64,000 nucleotides of DNA from Pseudomonas parakoreensis (GTDB lineage: Bacteria > Pseudomonadota > Gammaproteobacteria > Pseudomonadales > Pseudomonadaceae): positions 372,001-436,000 of the forward strand of contig NZ_BQHY01000001.1 of NCBI RefSeq assembly GCF_021602155.1, written 5' to 3'. Below, in pieces: positions 8,778 through 17,441 of the stretch. The first letter of the stretch is position 1, and the number at the start of each line of letters is the position of its first letter. The notes under the pieces are model-generated. The model saw only the letters and a program-made list of their open reading frames with translations, searched no databases and was not told where the DNA came from. The translations under genes and the position numbers were made by a program.

Positions 8778-9350
8778 TCAGCGCGCCGTCAGCTCGATCA
8801 CGCAGCACGCGGCATTGACCGCGACTTCAACCAGACCGGTGTTACCGTCCAGCTGCAGGCAATCATGTCGGGCCAGTTGCGCAGTGCTGTCACCGACCCG
8901 CATTTGCAGCAGCTCGCTGACACTGAACACCAGCACCGTCGAGGCCGAGCTGAAAAACCGCTGTTCACCGTCCAGCCACTGCAACCGCGCGTGGTAACGC
9001 TGCGGTGCGTAAATCAGGTTGAAGTCGCGTATCTCCCCACCGAGCAGTGTGCAGGACACTTGGCTTTCGCCGCTGAACGCAAACGGGTCCAGCGGTAACA
9101 ATGGACGCGTGTCATCACCATCGACGCACAAGGTCATGCCGTCACCCTGCAACACGGTGATCACTCGCTGGTAACCGCTGAAGGTGGAGAAACCGCCCGA
9201 CTCGGCAATGTCGGCAATCGACAGACGCCAGCCAAAACCATCCAGGCCAGCACCCGCATCACGGGTGATCTCTTCGGTGCTGCCGCCGCCGTTTTTCCAC
9301 GGCATGCGCGGGTAACCTTCGGCGCGTAAAACTTTCACTTCACTGCTCAT
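8778..9350 (-). CDS. hutD: HutD family protein
   Basis: A 190-residue HutD-family cupin-like protein with characteristic N-terminal YPRMPWKNGGGSTEEI and WRLSIADI segments. In SBW25, HutD is reported to set an upper limit on hut activity, independently of HutC; its biochemical action is unclear. The ATG overlaps the hutC stop (ATGA at 9347-9350), so the two are co-translated from the hutC transcript. Confidence 0.93.
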   Translation of the reverse strand: MSSEVKVLRAEGYPRMPWKNGGGSTEEITRDAGAGLDGFGWRLSIADIAESGGFSTFSGYQRVITVLQGDGMTLCVDGDDTRPLLPLDPFAFSGESQVSCTLLGGEIRDFNLIYAPQRYHARLQWLDGEQRFFSSASTVLVFSVSELLQMRVGDSTAQLARHDCLQLDGNTGLVEVAVNAACCVIELTAR

Positions 9351-10096
9351 TTATGAAAGCGTCCTTCCAGACGATGACGGGAACCTGGGTGAATCAAACG
9401 CGCGGCGGTCACCGGCTGACGGCCCGACCACGTACGACGACGGATCAACAGGCACGGCTCGCCTTTTTCGATCTGCAACAACTTGCACTCGGACGGCTCG
9501 GCGAGGATCGCTTCGACCACGTGCTCGCCTTCAGTCAACGGCGCGACTTGGTTGAGATAGGCGTACGGGGTTTGCAGAGTGAAATCCTGTTTGAGGTATT
9601 CCGGAGCGACCAGCGCGTTGACGAAACGGTCTTCTATTTGCACCGGAATGTCGTTTTCGTAATGCACGATCAGCGAATGGAAGACCTTCTGCCCTTCGCG
9701 CATGTCCAGCGCCAACGCGCGCTCGGAGCCGGCGGCCTCTTCTTCGAGGGTGATCACCTGACAGGTGTGGCGATGCCCACGGGAAGCAATTTCGTCGGCG
9801 ATGTTGTGCACTTCGAACAGCGCAGACTGGCTCTTCGGTTCGGCGACAAACGTGCCGACACCTTGCATGCGCACCAGCAGGCCGTCGGCGGTCATTTCGC
9901 GCAGCGCGCGGTTGATGGTCATGCGGCTGAAACCGAGCTGGCTGACCAGTTCGCTTTCCGACGGCACGCGGTAGTGCGGTGGCCAGTTACCGCTGTCGAT
10001 CTGCTGGGTGATCATCTGTTTGACGCGAGCGTACAAAGGCGCCGGACTGTCGCCCAGGTTCGCGGCCAACGGGGAGACTGGAGGCGGAGTCGGCAC
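9347..10096 (-). CDS. hutC: histidine utilization repressor, GntR/HutC family
   Basis: A 249-residue regulator with an N-terminal GntR winged helix (PSESELVSQLGFSRMTINRALREM, about residues 42-65) and a C-terminal UTRA ligand-binding domain. It represses the hut operons and is released by urocanate (family knowledge). The start is GTG at 10096, preceded by AGGGA about 9 nt upstream. It is divergent from hutF, with a perfect TGTATATACA palindrome between them, which suggests autoregulation. Confidence 0.95.
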   Translation of the reverse strand: MPTPPPVSPLAANLGDSPAPLYARVKQMITQQIDSGNWPPHYRVPSESELVSQLGFSRMTINRALREMTADGLLVRMQGVGTFVAEPKSQSALFEVHNIADEIASRGHRHTCQVITLEEEAAGSERALALDMREGQKVFHSLIVHYENDIPVQIEDRFVNALVAPEYLKQDFTLQTPYAYLNQVAPLTEGEHVVEAILAEPSECKLLQIEKGEPCLLIRRRTWSGRQPVTAARLIHPGSRHRLEGRFHK

Positions 10097-10167
10097 GGTT
10101 GATCCCTGTTCATTGGATGAAGGTTGCTAGCTTGCCGGAGTTTACCGGGCAGGCAAACGTCTGTATA

Positions 10168-10177
10168 TGTATATACA
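10168..10177. promoter_or_regulatory. HutC-type operator between hutC and hutF
   Basis: TGTATATACA, a perfect palindrome inside the longer TA-rich stretch 10162-10180. It lies 27 bp before the hutF ATG and 72 bp from the hutC start, so one site could control both divergent genes. Confidence 0.65.
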
Positions 10178-10203
10178 AATAACACACGATGGGGTGCTGA
10201 ACC

Positions 10204-11568
10204 ATGTCCGCCTTCTTTGCCGAACGCGCGCTGCTGCCTAACGGATGGGCCAACCATGTACGTCTCGAAGTCAGTGCCGATGGCATGCTGACCCGAATCC
10301 AGGCCGATTCCACCGCAGATGGCGCCGAGCGGCTGAGCGGTCCGCTGCTGCCGGGCATGCCCAATCTGCACTCCCACGCCTTCCAGCGCGCGATGGCGGG
10401 ACTGGCCGAAGTGGCTGGCAATCCCAACGACAGCTTTTGGACCTGGCGTGACCTGATGTATCGGCTGGTCGGAAAAATCAGCCCGGAGCAACTCGGCGTG
10501 ATTGCCCGTCAGCTGTACATCGAAATGCTCAAGGCCGGTTACACCTCGGTTGCTGAATTCCACTACGTGCACCACGACAACAACGGTCAGCCGTATGCCG
10601 ATCCGGCCGAGCTGGCACTGCGCATCAGCCAGGCAGCGAGCGACAGCGGCATCGGTCTGACCCTGTTGCCGGTGCTTTACAGCCATTCCGGATTCGGCGG
10701 CCAAACGCCCAATGACGGGCAGCGCCGCTTTATCAACAGCACCGAAAACTATCTGAACCTGCAAGCGCGCCTGCAGCCGCTGCTGGCTCAGCAAAAAGCG
10801 CAATCGCTGGGGCTGTGCTTCCACTCGTTGCGCGCGGTCACCCCGCAACAGATCAGCGAAGTGCTGGCGGCCAGCGACAAGCAGTGCCCGGTGCACATCC
10901 ACATCGCCGAACAGCAGAAGGAAGTCGATGACTGCCTGAGCTGGAGCGGTCGCCGGCCGCTGCAATGGCTCTATGAAAACACCGAAGTCGATCAGCGCTG
11001 GTGCCTGGTTCACGCCACCCACGCCAATCCCGAGGAAGTCACGCTGATGGCCAAGAGTCGCGCCATCGCCGGCCTGTGCCTGACCACCGAAGCCAACCTC
11101 GGCGACGGGATCTTCCCGGCGGTGGATTTCCTCGCGCAGGGCGGACGCATGGGCATCGGTTCCGACAGCCATGTGTCGCTCAGCGTGGTCGAGGAGTTGC
11201 GTTGGCTGGAGTACGGCCAGCGTCTGCGCGACCAGCGGCGCAACCGTTTGTATGGCGCGGATCAGCCGATGGTCGGGCGCACGTTATATGACGCGGCGCT
11301 GGACGGCGGCGCCCAGGCATTGGGGCAGCCGATTGGCGCGCTGGAAGTCGGCAAACGTGCCGACTGGATCGTGCTCGATGGCAATGATCCGTATCTGGCC
11401 ACGGCCAGTGGTGACGGGATTTTGAATCGCTGGTTGTTTGCTGGCGGCGATCGTCAGGTACGCGATGTATTGGTCAATGGCCAGTGGGTGGTGCGCGATG
11501 GCCGGCATGCAGGCGAAGAGGAAAGTGCACATGCTTTCACCCAGGTTCTGCGCGAACTTTTAGGCTGA
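10204..11568 (+). CDS. hutF: formimidoylglutamate deiminase
   Basis: A 454-residue amidohydrolase that converts N-formimino-L-glutamate to N-formyl-L-glutamate plus ammonia, the branch that makes histidine breakdown a five-step pathway in pseudomonads. The metal-binding HSH is at 56-58 (MPNLHSHAF), with further ligands in HIHIAEQ, VHATHA and SDSHVS. It is transcribed alone, divergently from hutC. A family-B inverted repeat follows the gene and may end the transcript. Confidence 0.96.
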   Translation: MSAFFAERALLPNGWANHVRLEVSADGMLTRIQADSTADGAERLSGPLLPGMPNLHSHAFQRAMAGLAEVAGNPNDSFWTWRDLMYRLVGKISPEQLGVIARQLYIEMLKAGYTSVAEFHYVHHDNNGQPYADPAELALRISQAASDSGIGLTLLPVLYSHSGFGGQTPNDGQRRFINSTENYLNLQARLQPLLAQQKAQSLGLCFHSLRAVTPQQISEVLAASDKQCPVHIHIAEQQKEVDDCLSWSGRRPLQWLYENTEVDQRWCLVHATHANPEEVTLMAKSRAIAGLCLTTEANLGDGIFPAVDFLAQGGRMGIGSDSHVSLSVVEELRWLEYGQRLRDQRRNRLYGADQPMVGRTLYDAALDGGAQALGQPIGALEVGKRADWIVLDGNDPYLATASGDGILNRWLFAGGDRQVRDVLVNGQWVVRDGRHAGEEESAHAFTQVLRELLG

Positions 11569-11581
11569 CACAAAACAAAAA

Positions 11582-11671
11582 TGTGGGAGCAAGCCTGCTC
11601 GCGAAAGCGGTGTATCAGCAACATTTTCGTTAACTGACACGCCCTCTTCGCGAGCAGGCTCGCTCCCACAT
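11582..11671. repeat. REP doublet, family B (GAGCCTGCTCGCGAA type)
   Basis: Inverted arms at about 11582-11606 and 11646-11671 built on GAGCGAGCCTGCTCGCG, the left arm with one change. It lies between the convergent hutF and the lipocalin gene. The same family occurs near 31.2 and 48.85 kb. Confidence 0.85.
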
Positions 11672-11688
11672 TTGATTGGTGGTGGTCT

Positions 11689-12258
11689 TTAATTCGAAGT
11701 CTTCGCCATCTGCCGATCCGACGCTCGCCAGATCAGTCGCGTGGTGTCGTAACCCTGCTGACGCGCCTTGCTCAGCAACTCCTCACGCACCACACCGTTG
11801 ACGGTCGGCGTGCGGGACAGCAACCACATGTACTTGCGGCTCGGGTCGCCGACGATGGCGGTCTTGTAGTCGTCGCTGACGTACAACACCCAGTATTCGC
11901 CTTTCGCCACACCCGGAATCAAACGCGAGAACCAGGTATCGAATTCGACCCACAACTTGTCGGTCTTGCCCGGCACCTGTGGATAAGCCTTGCCTTTGGC
12001 TTCTTCCCATTGCCAGTCGGCGGTCAGGCAACGATTGAGCACGTCGACATTACCGTCCGGCCTGAGCGAATAATGGGCTTCGGATTGCGCGCAGTTGCGC
12101 TGGAAGTACATCGGCAGTCGCGCCAGTTCGTACCAAGTACCCTGATAACGCTTGAGGTTGACACTGTGAGCCGTCTTGGGCGCCAGCGGATCTTCACCGT
12201 GAGTGGCGCAGCCGGCCAGTACCAGGCCGGCAAAAAGGACGAACAATAACCGCTTCAT
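11689..12258 (-). CDS. blc: outer-membrane lipocalin (Blc family)
   Basis: A 189-residue lipoprotein with signal sequence and lipobox LAGC (Cys17). The lipocalin GTWYELARLP motif is near residue 40 and the conserved late segment is YKYMWLLSRTP-like. Bacterial lipocalins of this group bind fatty acids or lysophospholipids at the outer membrane; the ligand here is not evident. It lies 31 bp upstream of the next gene on the same strand, so the two may share a transcript. Confidence 0.9.
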   Translation of the reverse strand: MKRLLFVLFAGLVLAGCATHGEDPLAPKTAHSVNLKRYQGTWYELARLPMYFQRNCAQSEAHYSLRPDGNVDVLNRCLTADWQWEEAKGKAYPQVPGKTDKLWVEFDTWFSRLIPGVAKGEYWVLYVSDDYKTAIVGDPSRKYMWLLSRTPTVNGVVREELLSKARQQGYDTTRLIWRASDRQMAKTSN

Positions 12259-12289
12259 TATTTTTCTCCCGTGGGCGCTTGGCCCCGGT

Positions 12290-12544
12290 TTACTTCAGGC
12301 CTTGGCCAGAAAACATCAGCACTTTGTCACCGGCGTACTGCACGCTGATAAAGCTGTTTTTGTCGCCCCAGGTGCAACTGGACATGCCGAGCGCACCCGA
12401 ACAGTCGGTGGGTTTGCCGAGCAGCGTCTCAACCTCGGCCTTGGCCATGCCGGCCGAAAGCTTGGAATAGTTTTCCTGATTGACCTTGCTGCACGCGGCC
12501 AACAGCACGCAAAAAGTCAGAAGGGCGATAGATCGCAGCGACAT
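12290..12544 (-). CDS. small SmpA/BamE-like lipoprotein
   Basis: 84 residues: a signal peptide with lipobox LLAAC (Cys18), then a compact domain with SKLSAGMAKAEVETLLGKP and two cysteines (DCSGALGMSSCTWG). The 'G-M-x-xx-V-xx-LLG-P' pattern is that of SmpA/OmlA-type domains. It is not BamE itself, and its role is unknown. The ATG at 12544 follows AGGAG; an upstream in-frame extension to 12613 is rejected because it would precede the signal peptide. Confidence 0.75.
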   Translation of the reverse strand: MSLRSIALLTFCVLLAACSKVNQENYSKLSAGMAKAEVETLLGKPTDCSGALGMSSCTWGDKNSFISVQYAGDKVLMFSGQGLK

Positions 12545-12826
12545 GAAGTAACTCCTGGAGCGGAAGGGGGATGGCATGGTGCCAACCAGAAGCTTAGAAG
12601 AGAAAACCCTCATCTGGTTCCCTTCAGAAATGGCTATTTATCACTCCGCTCGTCTGGCATTTACCGGCAAATCAGACACTTTCTGCGGCTATTGAGCATT
12701 TCGTCGCATTTCACCAAAGACGCCTAATCTTTGGCGCACCGCGGTCGAAATAAGAGCAGCGCAAAGCCCCCGAGTGTGGCAAATTGCCGCCCTTTCTCGA
12801 CCAGCCCCTTCGCGGTAGTTCATTCG

Positions 12827-14719
12827 ATGACCAGAAACATGAAATTCAGCCACAAGATCTTGTTGGCTGCCGCCCTCGTGGTGGCCGTTGCGTTCGCCTG
12901 TTTCATTTTGTTCAACGACTATCGACAACGCGAAGCCCTGAGCAGCAGCACCGAAGCCTCGATGCAGGAGCTGGGGAGTCTGACGACCAGCAACATCCAG
13001 ACCTGGCTGGAAAGCCGCATCCAGTTGCTGCAATCGCTGGCACAGCAGGTCGCCGCCGACGGCAGCGCGCCGGCCAGCCTCAAGCGCATCATCGACCTGC
13101 CCGCCTACACCGGCAATTTCCAGCTCAGCTATTTCGGCGGCGCTGACGGCGTGATGTTCTCGGTTCCCGCCGGTAACCGTGCGCCGGATTACGACCCGCG
13201 CGCCCGTGGCTGGTACAAGGCCGCCAACAGTGCGCAGCAGACCATCGTCACCGAACCCTACATCGCCGCTTCGTCGGGCAAACTGGTGATCACCGTCGCC
13301 ACCCCGGTGCAGCGTCAAGGCCAGATGATCGGTGTGGCCGGCGCGGATATCGACCTGACCAGCGTCAGCGCGATCATCAACTCGCTCAACTTCGGTGGCC
13401 ACGGCCATGCGTTCATCGTCAGCGCCGATGGCAAGATCCTGATTCACCCGGACAGCAAACTGGTGCTGAAAACCCTTGCCGAGGCTTATCCGAACGGTGC
13501 ACCGAAAGTCAGCCCGGGCCTGAAAAAAGTCGAATTCGACGGCAAGACCCAACTGATCTCGTTCACCCGCGTCAACGGCGTGCCATCGGCTGACTGGTAC
13601 GTGGCGCTGGTGCTGGACAAGGACACCGCGTTCTCGATGCTCAGCGAATTCCGCACCTCGGCGCTGATCGCCATGGTCATTGCCGTGGTGATCATCATCG
13701 CCCTGCTCGGCATGCTGATCCGGGTGCTGATGCAACCGCTGCTGACCATGGGCCGCGCCATGCATGACATCGCCGAAGGTGAAGGCGACCTGACCAAGCG
13801 TCTGGTGATCCACGGCCACGACGAGTTCGGCGCGCTGGGCCTGTCGTTCAACCGCTTCGTCGAGCGTATTCATACCTCGATCCGCGAAGTGTCGTCGGCC
13901 ACCGGGCAAGTCAACGAAGTCGCCTTGCGTGTGGTCGCGGCCTCGAACTCGTCGATGTACAACTCCGACCAGCAAGCCAGCCGCACCAACAGCGTGGCCG
14001 CGGCGATCAACCAGCTCGGCGCTGCCGCCCAGGAAATCGCCCAGAACGCCGCTCTCGCCTCGCAGCACTCCAGCGATGCGCGCAGCCTGGCGGTCGACGG
14101 TCAGCAGGTTGTGGATAAAACCATTCACGCGATGCAGCAGTTGTCGGCAAAAATCAGCGACTCCTGCGGCAACATCGAAACCCTCAATAGCAACACGGTG
14201 AACATCGGCCAGATTCTGGAAGTGATCACCAGCATCTCGCAGCAGACCAACCTGCTGGCGCTCAACGCCGCGATCGAAGCGGCCCGCGCCGGTGAGGCTG
14301 GCCGAGGTTTCGCCGTGGTCGCTGACGAAGTGCGCAACCTCGCCCACCGCACTCAGGATTCGGCGCAGCAAGTGCAGAAGATGATCGAAGAGCTGCAAGT
14401 CGGCGCGCGTCAGGCAGTGAGCATCATGACCGAGAGCCAGCGCGAGAGCGAAAGCAGCGTCGGCATCGCCAACCAGGCCGGCGAACGCCTGGGCAGCGTG
14501 ACCCAGCGCATCGGCGAGATCGACGGCATGAACCAGTCGGTCGCTACCGCGACAGAGGAGCAGACCGCTGTGGTCGAGTCGATCAACGTCGACATCAACG
14601 AGATCAACACGCTGAACCAGGAAGGTGTGGAAAACCTGCAGGCAACCTTGCGCGCTTGTTCGGATCTCGAACAGCAGGCGGCGCGGTTGAAGCAGCTGGT
14701 GGGCAGCTTCAGGATCTGA
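12827..14719 (+). CDS. methyl-accepting chemotaxis protein, PctA-like amino-acid sensor
   Basis: About 630 residues: transmembrane helix 1 (12-30), periplasmic dCache domain, transmembrane helix 2 (about 278-302), HAMP, then the signalling domain with the hairpin [20 protein letters not shown]. The dCache domain shows the amino-acid-binding signature Y122, R127, W129, Y130, Y145 and D174, matching PctA-type receptors in spacing, so it probably senses L-amino acids. The start is uncertain: ATG 12827 and ATG 12839 are both possible and neither has a strong ribosome-binding site. A longer frame from 12731 has an N-terminus unlike a receptor. Confidence 0.9.
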   Translation: MTRNMKFSHKILLAAALVVAVAFACFILFNDYRQREALSSSTEASMQELGSLTTSNIQTWLESRIQLLQSLAQQVAADGSAPASLKRIIDLPAYTGNFQLSYFGGADGVMFSVPAGNRAPDYDPRARGWYKAANSAQQTIVTEPYIAASSGKLVITVATPVQRQGQMIGVAGADIDLTSVSAIINSLNFGGHGHAFIVSADGKILIHPDSKLVLKTLAEAYPNGAPKVSPGLKKVEFDGKTQLISFTRVNGVPSADWYVALVLDKDTAFSMLSEFRTSALIAMVIAVVIIIALLGMLIRVLMQPLLTMGRAMHDIAEGEGDLTKRLVIHGHDEFGALGLSFNRFVERIHTSIREVSSATGQVNEVALRVVAASNSSMYNSDQQASRTNSVAAAINQLGAAAQEIAQNAALASQHSSDARSLAVDGQQVVDKTIHAMQQLSAKISDSCGNIETLNSNTVNIGQILEVITSISQQTNLLALNAAIEAARAGEAGRGFAVVADEVRNLAHRTQDSAQQVQKMIEELQVGARQAVSIMTESQRESESSVGIANQAGERLGSVTQRIGEIDGMNQSVATATEEQTAVVESINVDINEINTLNQEGVENLQATLRACSDLEQQAARLKQLVGSFRI

Positions 14720-14817
14720 GGCGCTGCGACTGGCGTATTCGCGAGCTGCTGGCGATGACGGCGTTAGCGACGATTGAACTTTGAGTTGAAATACGCTGGT
14801 CAGCTCGCACTGACGAT

Positions 14818-14844
14818 GGACTGAATTAAGACTAAACTCAGTCC
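14818..14844. promoter_or_regulatory. candidate autoregulatory operator of the toxin-antitoxin pair
   Basis: Inverted 7-bp arms GGACTGA (14818-14824) and TCAGTCC (14838-14844), 26 bp upstream of the antitoxin ATG. Type II antitoxins usually repress their own promoter through such dyads. Function is inferred. Confidence 0.45.
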
Positions 14845-14869
14845 TATTCAATTTGGGCGAGAATCAAAC

Positions 14870-15142
14870 ATGAAGCTTTCATCGCAAATCAAACCGATCA
14901 GCTACCTCAAAAGTCATACAGCGGAGATCGTCAAGTCGATCACTGAAAGCCGTGAGCCATTGGTCATTACCCAAAATGGTGAAGCCAAGCTTGTAGTTAT
15001 GGACGTGAAAAGCTTTGAGGAGCAGGAAGACACAATGGCTTTGCTGAAGCTATTGGCAATGGGCAATCGGGAGATTGAGGAAGGCAAGTATCGAGACGCT
15101 GAGGACGTTTTCGCGGACTTGGACAGGGCCGACCATCAATGA
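14870..15142 (+). CDS. type II antitoxin, Phd/YefM family
   Basis: A 90-residue protein with the Phd/YefM N-terminal DNA-binding fold: SYLKSHTAEIVKSI, then EPLVITQNGEAKLVVMDVKSFEE. The C-terminal tail (from about residue 55) would wrap the toxin. Its stop overlaps the toxin start as ATGA (15139-15142), the usual coupling. It would neutralise the next gene product and, with it, bind the operator upstream. Confidence 0.92.
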   Translation: MKLSSQIKPISYLKSHTAEIVKSITESREPLVITQNGEAKLVVMDVKSFEEQEDTMALLKLLAMGNREIEEGKYRDAEDVFADLDRADHQ

Positions 15143-15471
15143 GTTTAAAGGTCGTTATTCTTCAGTCCGCACAAACAGATCTCAAAGAACTCCGTACCTA
15201 CCTTATCAAACAGTTCTCGAGTCAGACGTGGCAGAGTACCTACGCTGATCTCAAGATCGCCATTCTGGGTCTCGCAGACCTTCCTTATTCCGGTTCAATC
15301 CCCGAGGAAATCGAGAAGCTCAATCTTGGTCAATACCGACAAATCATTTCCGGGATGAACCGAGTCATTTATGAAGTCAGGGAAAAAACCGTCTTCGTTC
15401 ATATCATTGCCGACTCAAGAAAAAGCCTGCCTTCACTTTTGATGAAGAGACTGTTGAACGGCAATCCTTGA
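15139..15471 (+). CDS. type II toxin, RelE/ParE family
   Basis: A 110-residue RelE/ParE-fold protein: N-terminal VVILQSAQTDLKELRTYL, central LPYSGSIPEEIEKLNLGQYR and C-terminal NRVIYEVREKTVFVHIIADSRK. Sequence alone does not decide between gyrase poisoning (ParE) and mRNA cleavage (RelE); the long N-terminal helical hairpin leans towards ParE. Base composition of the pair is visibly richer in A+T than the flanking genes, consistent with horizontal arrival. Confidence 0.9.
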   Translation: MSLKVVILQSAQTDLKELRTYLIKQFSSQTWQSTYADLKIAILGLADLPYSGSIPEEIEKLNLGQYRQIISGMNRVIYEVREKTVFVHIIADSRKSLPSLLMKRLLNGNP

Positions 15472-15481
15472 ATTCAACAAA

Positions 15482-16084
15482 TCAGAACCGTGACCCAGGC
15501 TGACTGAGAAACACCAACTCCTCAGCCGTCGACTCCCGTCCCAACACCGCATTGCGATGCGGAAACCGTCCAAACCGTGCAATCACTTTCCGGTGCCGCT
15601 CGGCATAGTCCAGATTGTCGGCAAACACCGCCCGCTCGGTCTCCGGCTGTTCAGCCAGCAGACTGGTAAAGCGCGAAACGGCTTCGTTCTGCACCGCGAG
15701 GTTTTCGCAGTGTTCGAACACCAGATAAATGAATACCCGCTGTATCGGCTTCAGTTGCCGATCGAAATCCGCCGCAATGCCTTGCGCGACAAGTTTCTGC
15801 GCGCGCAGATCACCGGAAAAGGCTTTGGGTGTATCGCGAAAGATCATGCGTGGCAGTTGATCGAGCAGCAGCACCACCGCCAGCCAACCTTCGGGACGTT
15901 GCGTCCACTCGGTCAATTCACCAGCGAGGGCCTGATCGACAAAGACCCCGAAACGCTCACGCGCTTCGAGGTCTTGGCGGTCTTTCTTGCCGAACCACAA
16001 CGTGCCCTTCTCAGCCGATATCTCGCGCGGTGATTCGGCGTGTCCGAACCACCAATCGAGCAGCGGCTGCCAGGGCGCGTTCAC
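15482..16084 (-). CDS. DUF924 family protein
   Basis: A 200-residue cytoplasmic, mostly helical protein of the DUF924 (TPR-like) family, with VVLLLDQLPRMIFRDTPKAF and the C-terminal HRKVIARFGRFPHRNAVLGR signature. No biochemical role is established for the family. The start is GTG at 16084, with AAGGA about 7 nt upstream inside the last codons of fbp, only 3 bp away, so it is co-transcribed and probably coupled to fbp. Confidence 0.88.
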   Translation of the reverse strand: MNAPWQPLLDWWFGHAESPREISAEKGTLWFGKKDRQDLEARERFGVFVDQALAGELTEWTQRPEGWLAVVLLLDQLPRMIFRDTPKAFSGDLRAQKLVAQGIAADFDRQLKPIQRVFIYLVFEHCENLAVQNEAVSRFTSLLAEQPETERAVFADNLDYAERHRKVIARFGRFPHRNAVLGRESTAEELVFLSQPGSRF

Positions 16085-16087
16085 GGC

Positions 16088-17098
16088 TTATTCCTTGTGG
16101 TAAGCCGTGGCGCGGGCGACTTCTTCTTTCGAACCGAGGAACACCGCTACGCGCTGGTGCAGGCCTTCGGGCTGAATGTCGAGAATGCGCTGGTGACCGT
16201 CGGTGGACGCGCCGCCGGCCTGCTCCACCAGGAACGACATCGGGTTGGCTTCGTACATCAGACGCAGTTTGCCCGGCTTGGATGGCTCACGGCTGTCGCG
16301 TGGGTACATGAACAGACCACCACGGGTCAGGATGCGGTGCACGTCAGCCACCATCGCCGCGACCCAGCGCATGTTGTAGTTCTTCTTCAGCGGGCCTTCT
16401 TCGCCGGCCAGCAGTTCGCTGACGTAGCGTTGTACCGGAGCTTCCCAGTGGCGCTGGTTGGACATGTTGATCGCGAATTCCTGGGTGGTTTCAGGAATGG
16501 TGATGTCTTCGTGGGTCAGCACGAAGCTGCCCATTTCGCGGTCGAGAGTGAAGCCTTTGACGCCGTCGCCCAGGGTCAGCACCAGCATGGTCTGCGGGCC
16601 GTAAATCGCGTAACCGGCGGCAACCTGCTGGGTGCCTGGCTGCAGGAACGCTTTCTCGTTCAGCGCTTCGTTCTGGCTCAGGTATTCGTTCGGGCAGCGC
16701 AGTACCGAGAAGATGGTGCCGACCGGGGCGTTGATGTCGATGTTCGACGAGCCGTCCAGTGGGTCGAAGACCAGCAGGTAGGCGCCTTTCGGGTATTTGC
16801 CCGGGATCTGGTAGGCATTGTCCATTTCTTCGGACGCCATGCCGGCCAGGTGACCGCCCCATTCGTTGGCTTCGAGCAGGATCTCGTTCGACAGCACGTC
16901 GAGCTTCTTCTGCACTTCGCCTTGGACGTTTTCAGTGCCCATGCTGCCCAGAACACCGCCCAGGGCGCCTTTGGACACGGCGTGGCTGATCTCTTTGCAG
17001 GCACGCGCCACCACTTCGATCAGGAAGCGCAGATCGGCAGGAGTGTTATTGCTGCGGGTCTGCTCAATCAAATAGCGACTCAGGGTAACGCGGGACAT
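16088..17098 (-). CDS. fbp: fructose-1,6-bisphosphatase, class I
   Basis: 336 residues, the family's normal length. It hydrolyses fructose-1,6-bisphosphate to fructose-6-phosphate in gluconeogenesis in the cytoplasm, which is essential for growth on amino acids or organic acids. The metal-binding loop [12 protein letters not shown] (about 110-121) and the C-terminal sugar-phosphate-binding segment [21 protein letters not shown] are intact. DUF924 follows in the same operon. Confidence 0.97.
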   Translation of the reverse strand: MSRVTLSRYLIEQTRSNNTPADLRFLIEVVARACKEISHAVSKGALGGVLGSMGTENVQGEVQKKLDVLSNEILLEANEWGGHLAGMASEEMDNAYQIPGKYPKGAYLLVFDPLDGSSNIDINAPVGTIFSVLRCPNEYLSQNEALNEKAFLQPGTQQVAAGYAIYGPQTMLVLTLGDGVKGFTLDREMGSFVLTHEDITIPETTQEFAINMSNQRHWEAPVQRYVSELLAGEEGPLKKNYNMRWVAAMVADVHRILTRGGLFMYPRDSREPSKPGKLRLMYEANPMSFLVEQAGGASTDGHQRILDIQPEGLHQRVAVFLGSKEEVARATAYHKE

Positions 17099-17329
17099 GG
17101 ACGGCTCCGGTGGAATGGGGGGGGGCTAAAAACCCGCGCAGTTTACAGGGAGTCTGAAAACCTAGCGAGCGAAGACGCCCGGTAACGTGCGTTGGGGCGC
17201 AATTGCTTGTATCAGACGTGATCGGGTCGAGAGAGTTCAGGCATCGGATTGAGCGTAGCCCGGTTCGGGACGGGTGGTGGTTGAGTTGATAGCGGCAGTT
17301 TGAGGATTTTTGTTGATTGATCCGCCGTC

Positions 17330-17418
17330 ATCGCTGGCAAGCCAGCTCCCACAAGGACTTCGGCCGTTCACCTGATTTGTGTACACCCAATAACCTGTGG
17401 GAGCTGGCTTGCCAGCGA
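17330..17418. repeat. REP doublet, family A
   Basis: Inverted arms 17330-17353 and 17394-17418 with the GCTGGCAAGCCAGCTCCCAC core. It lies in the 343-bp gap between fbp and the DUF3999 gene. The remainder of that gap contains nothing I recognise beyond what must be the fbp promoter. Confidence 0.88.
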
Positions 17419-17441
17419 ATGGCGCGCAGCGCCAGCCATTC

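Noticed and set aside
12689-14851. A 720-codon minus-strand frame opposite the chemoreceptor
   Set aside because: The chemoreceptor has complete domains and motifs; the opposite frame has none.
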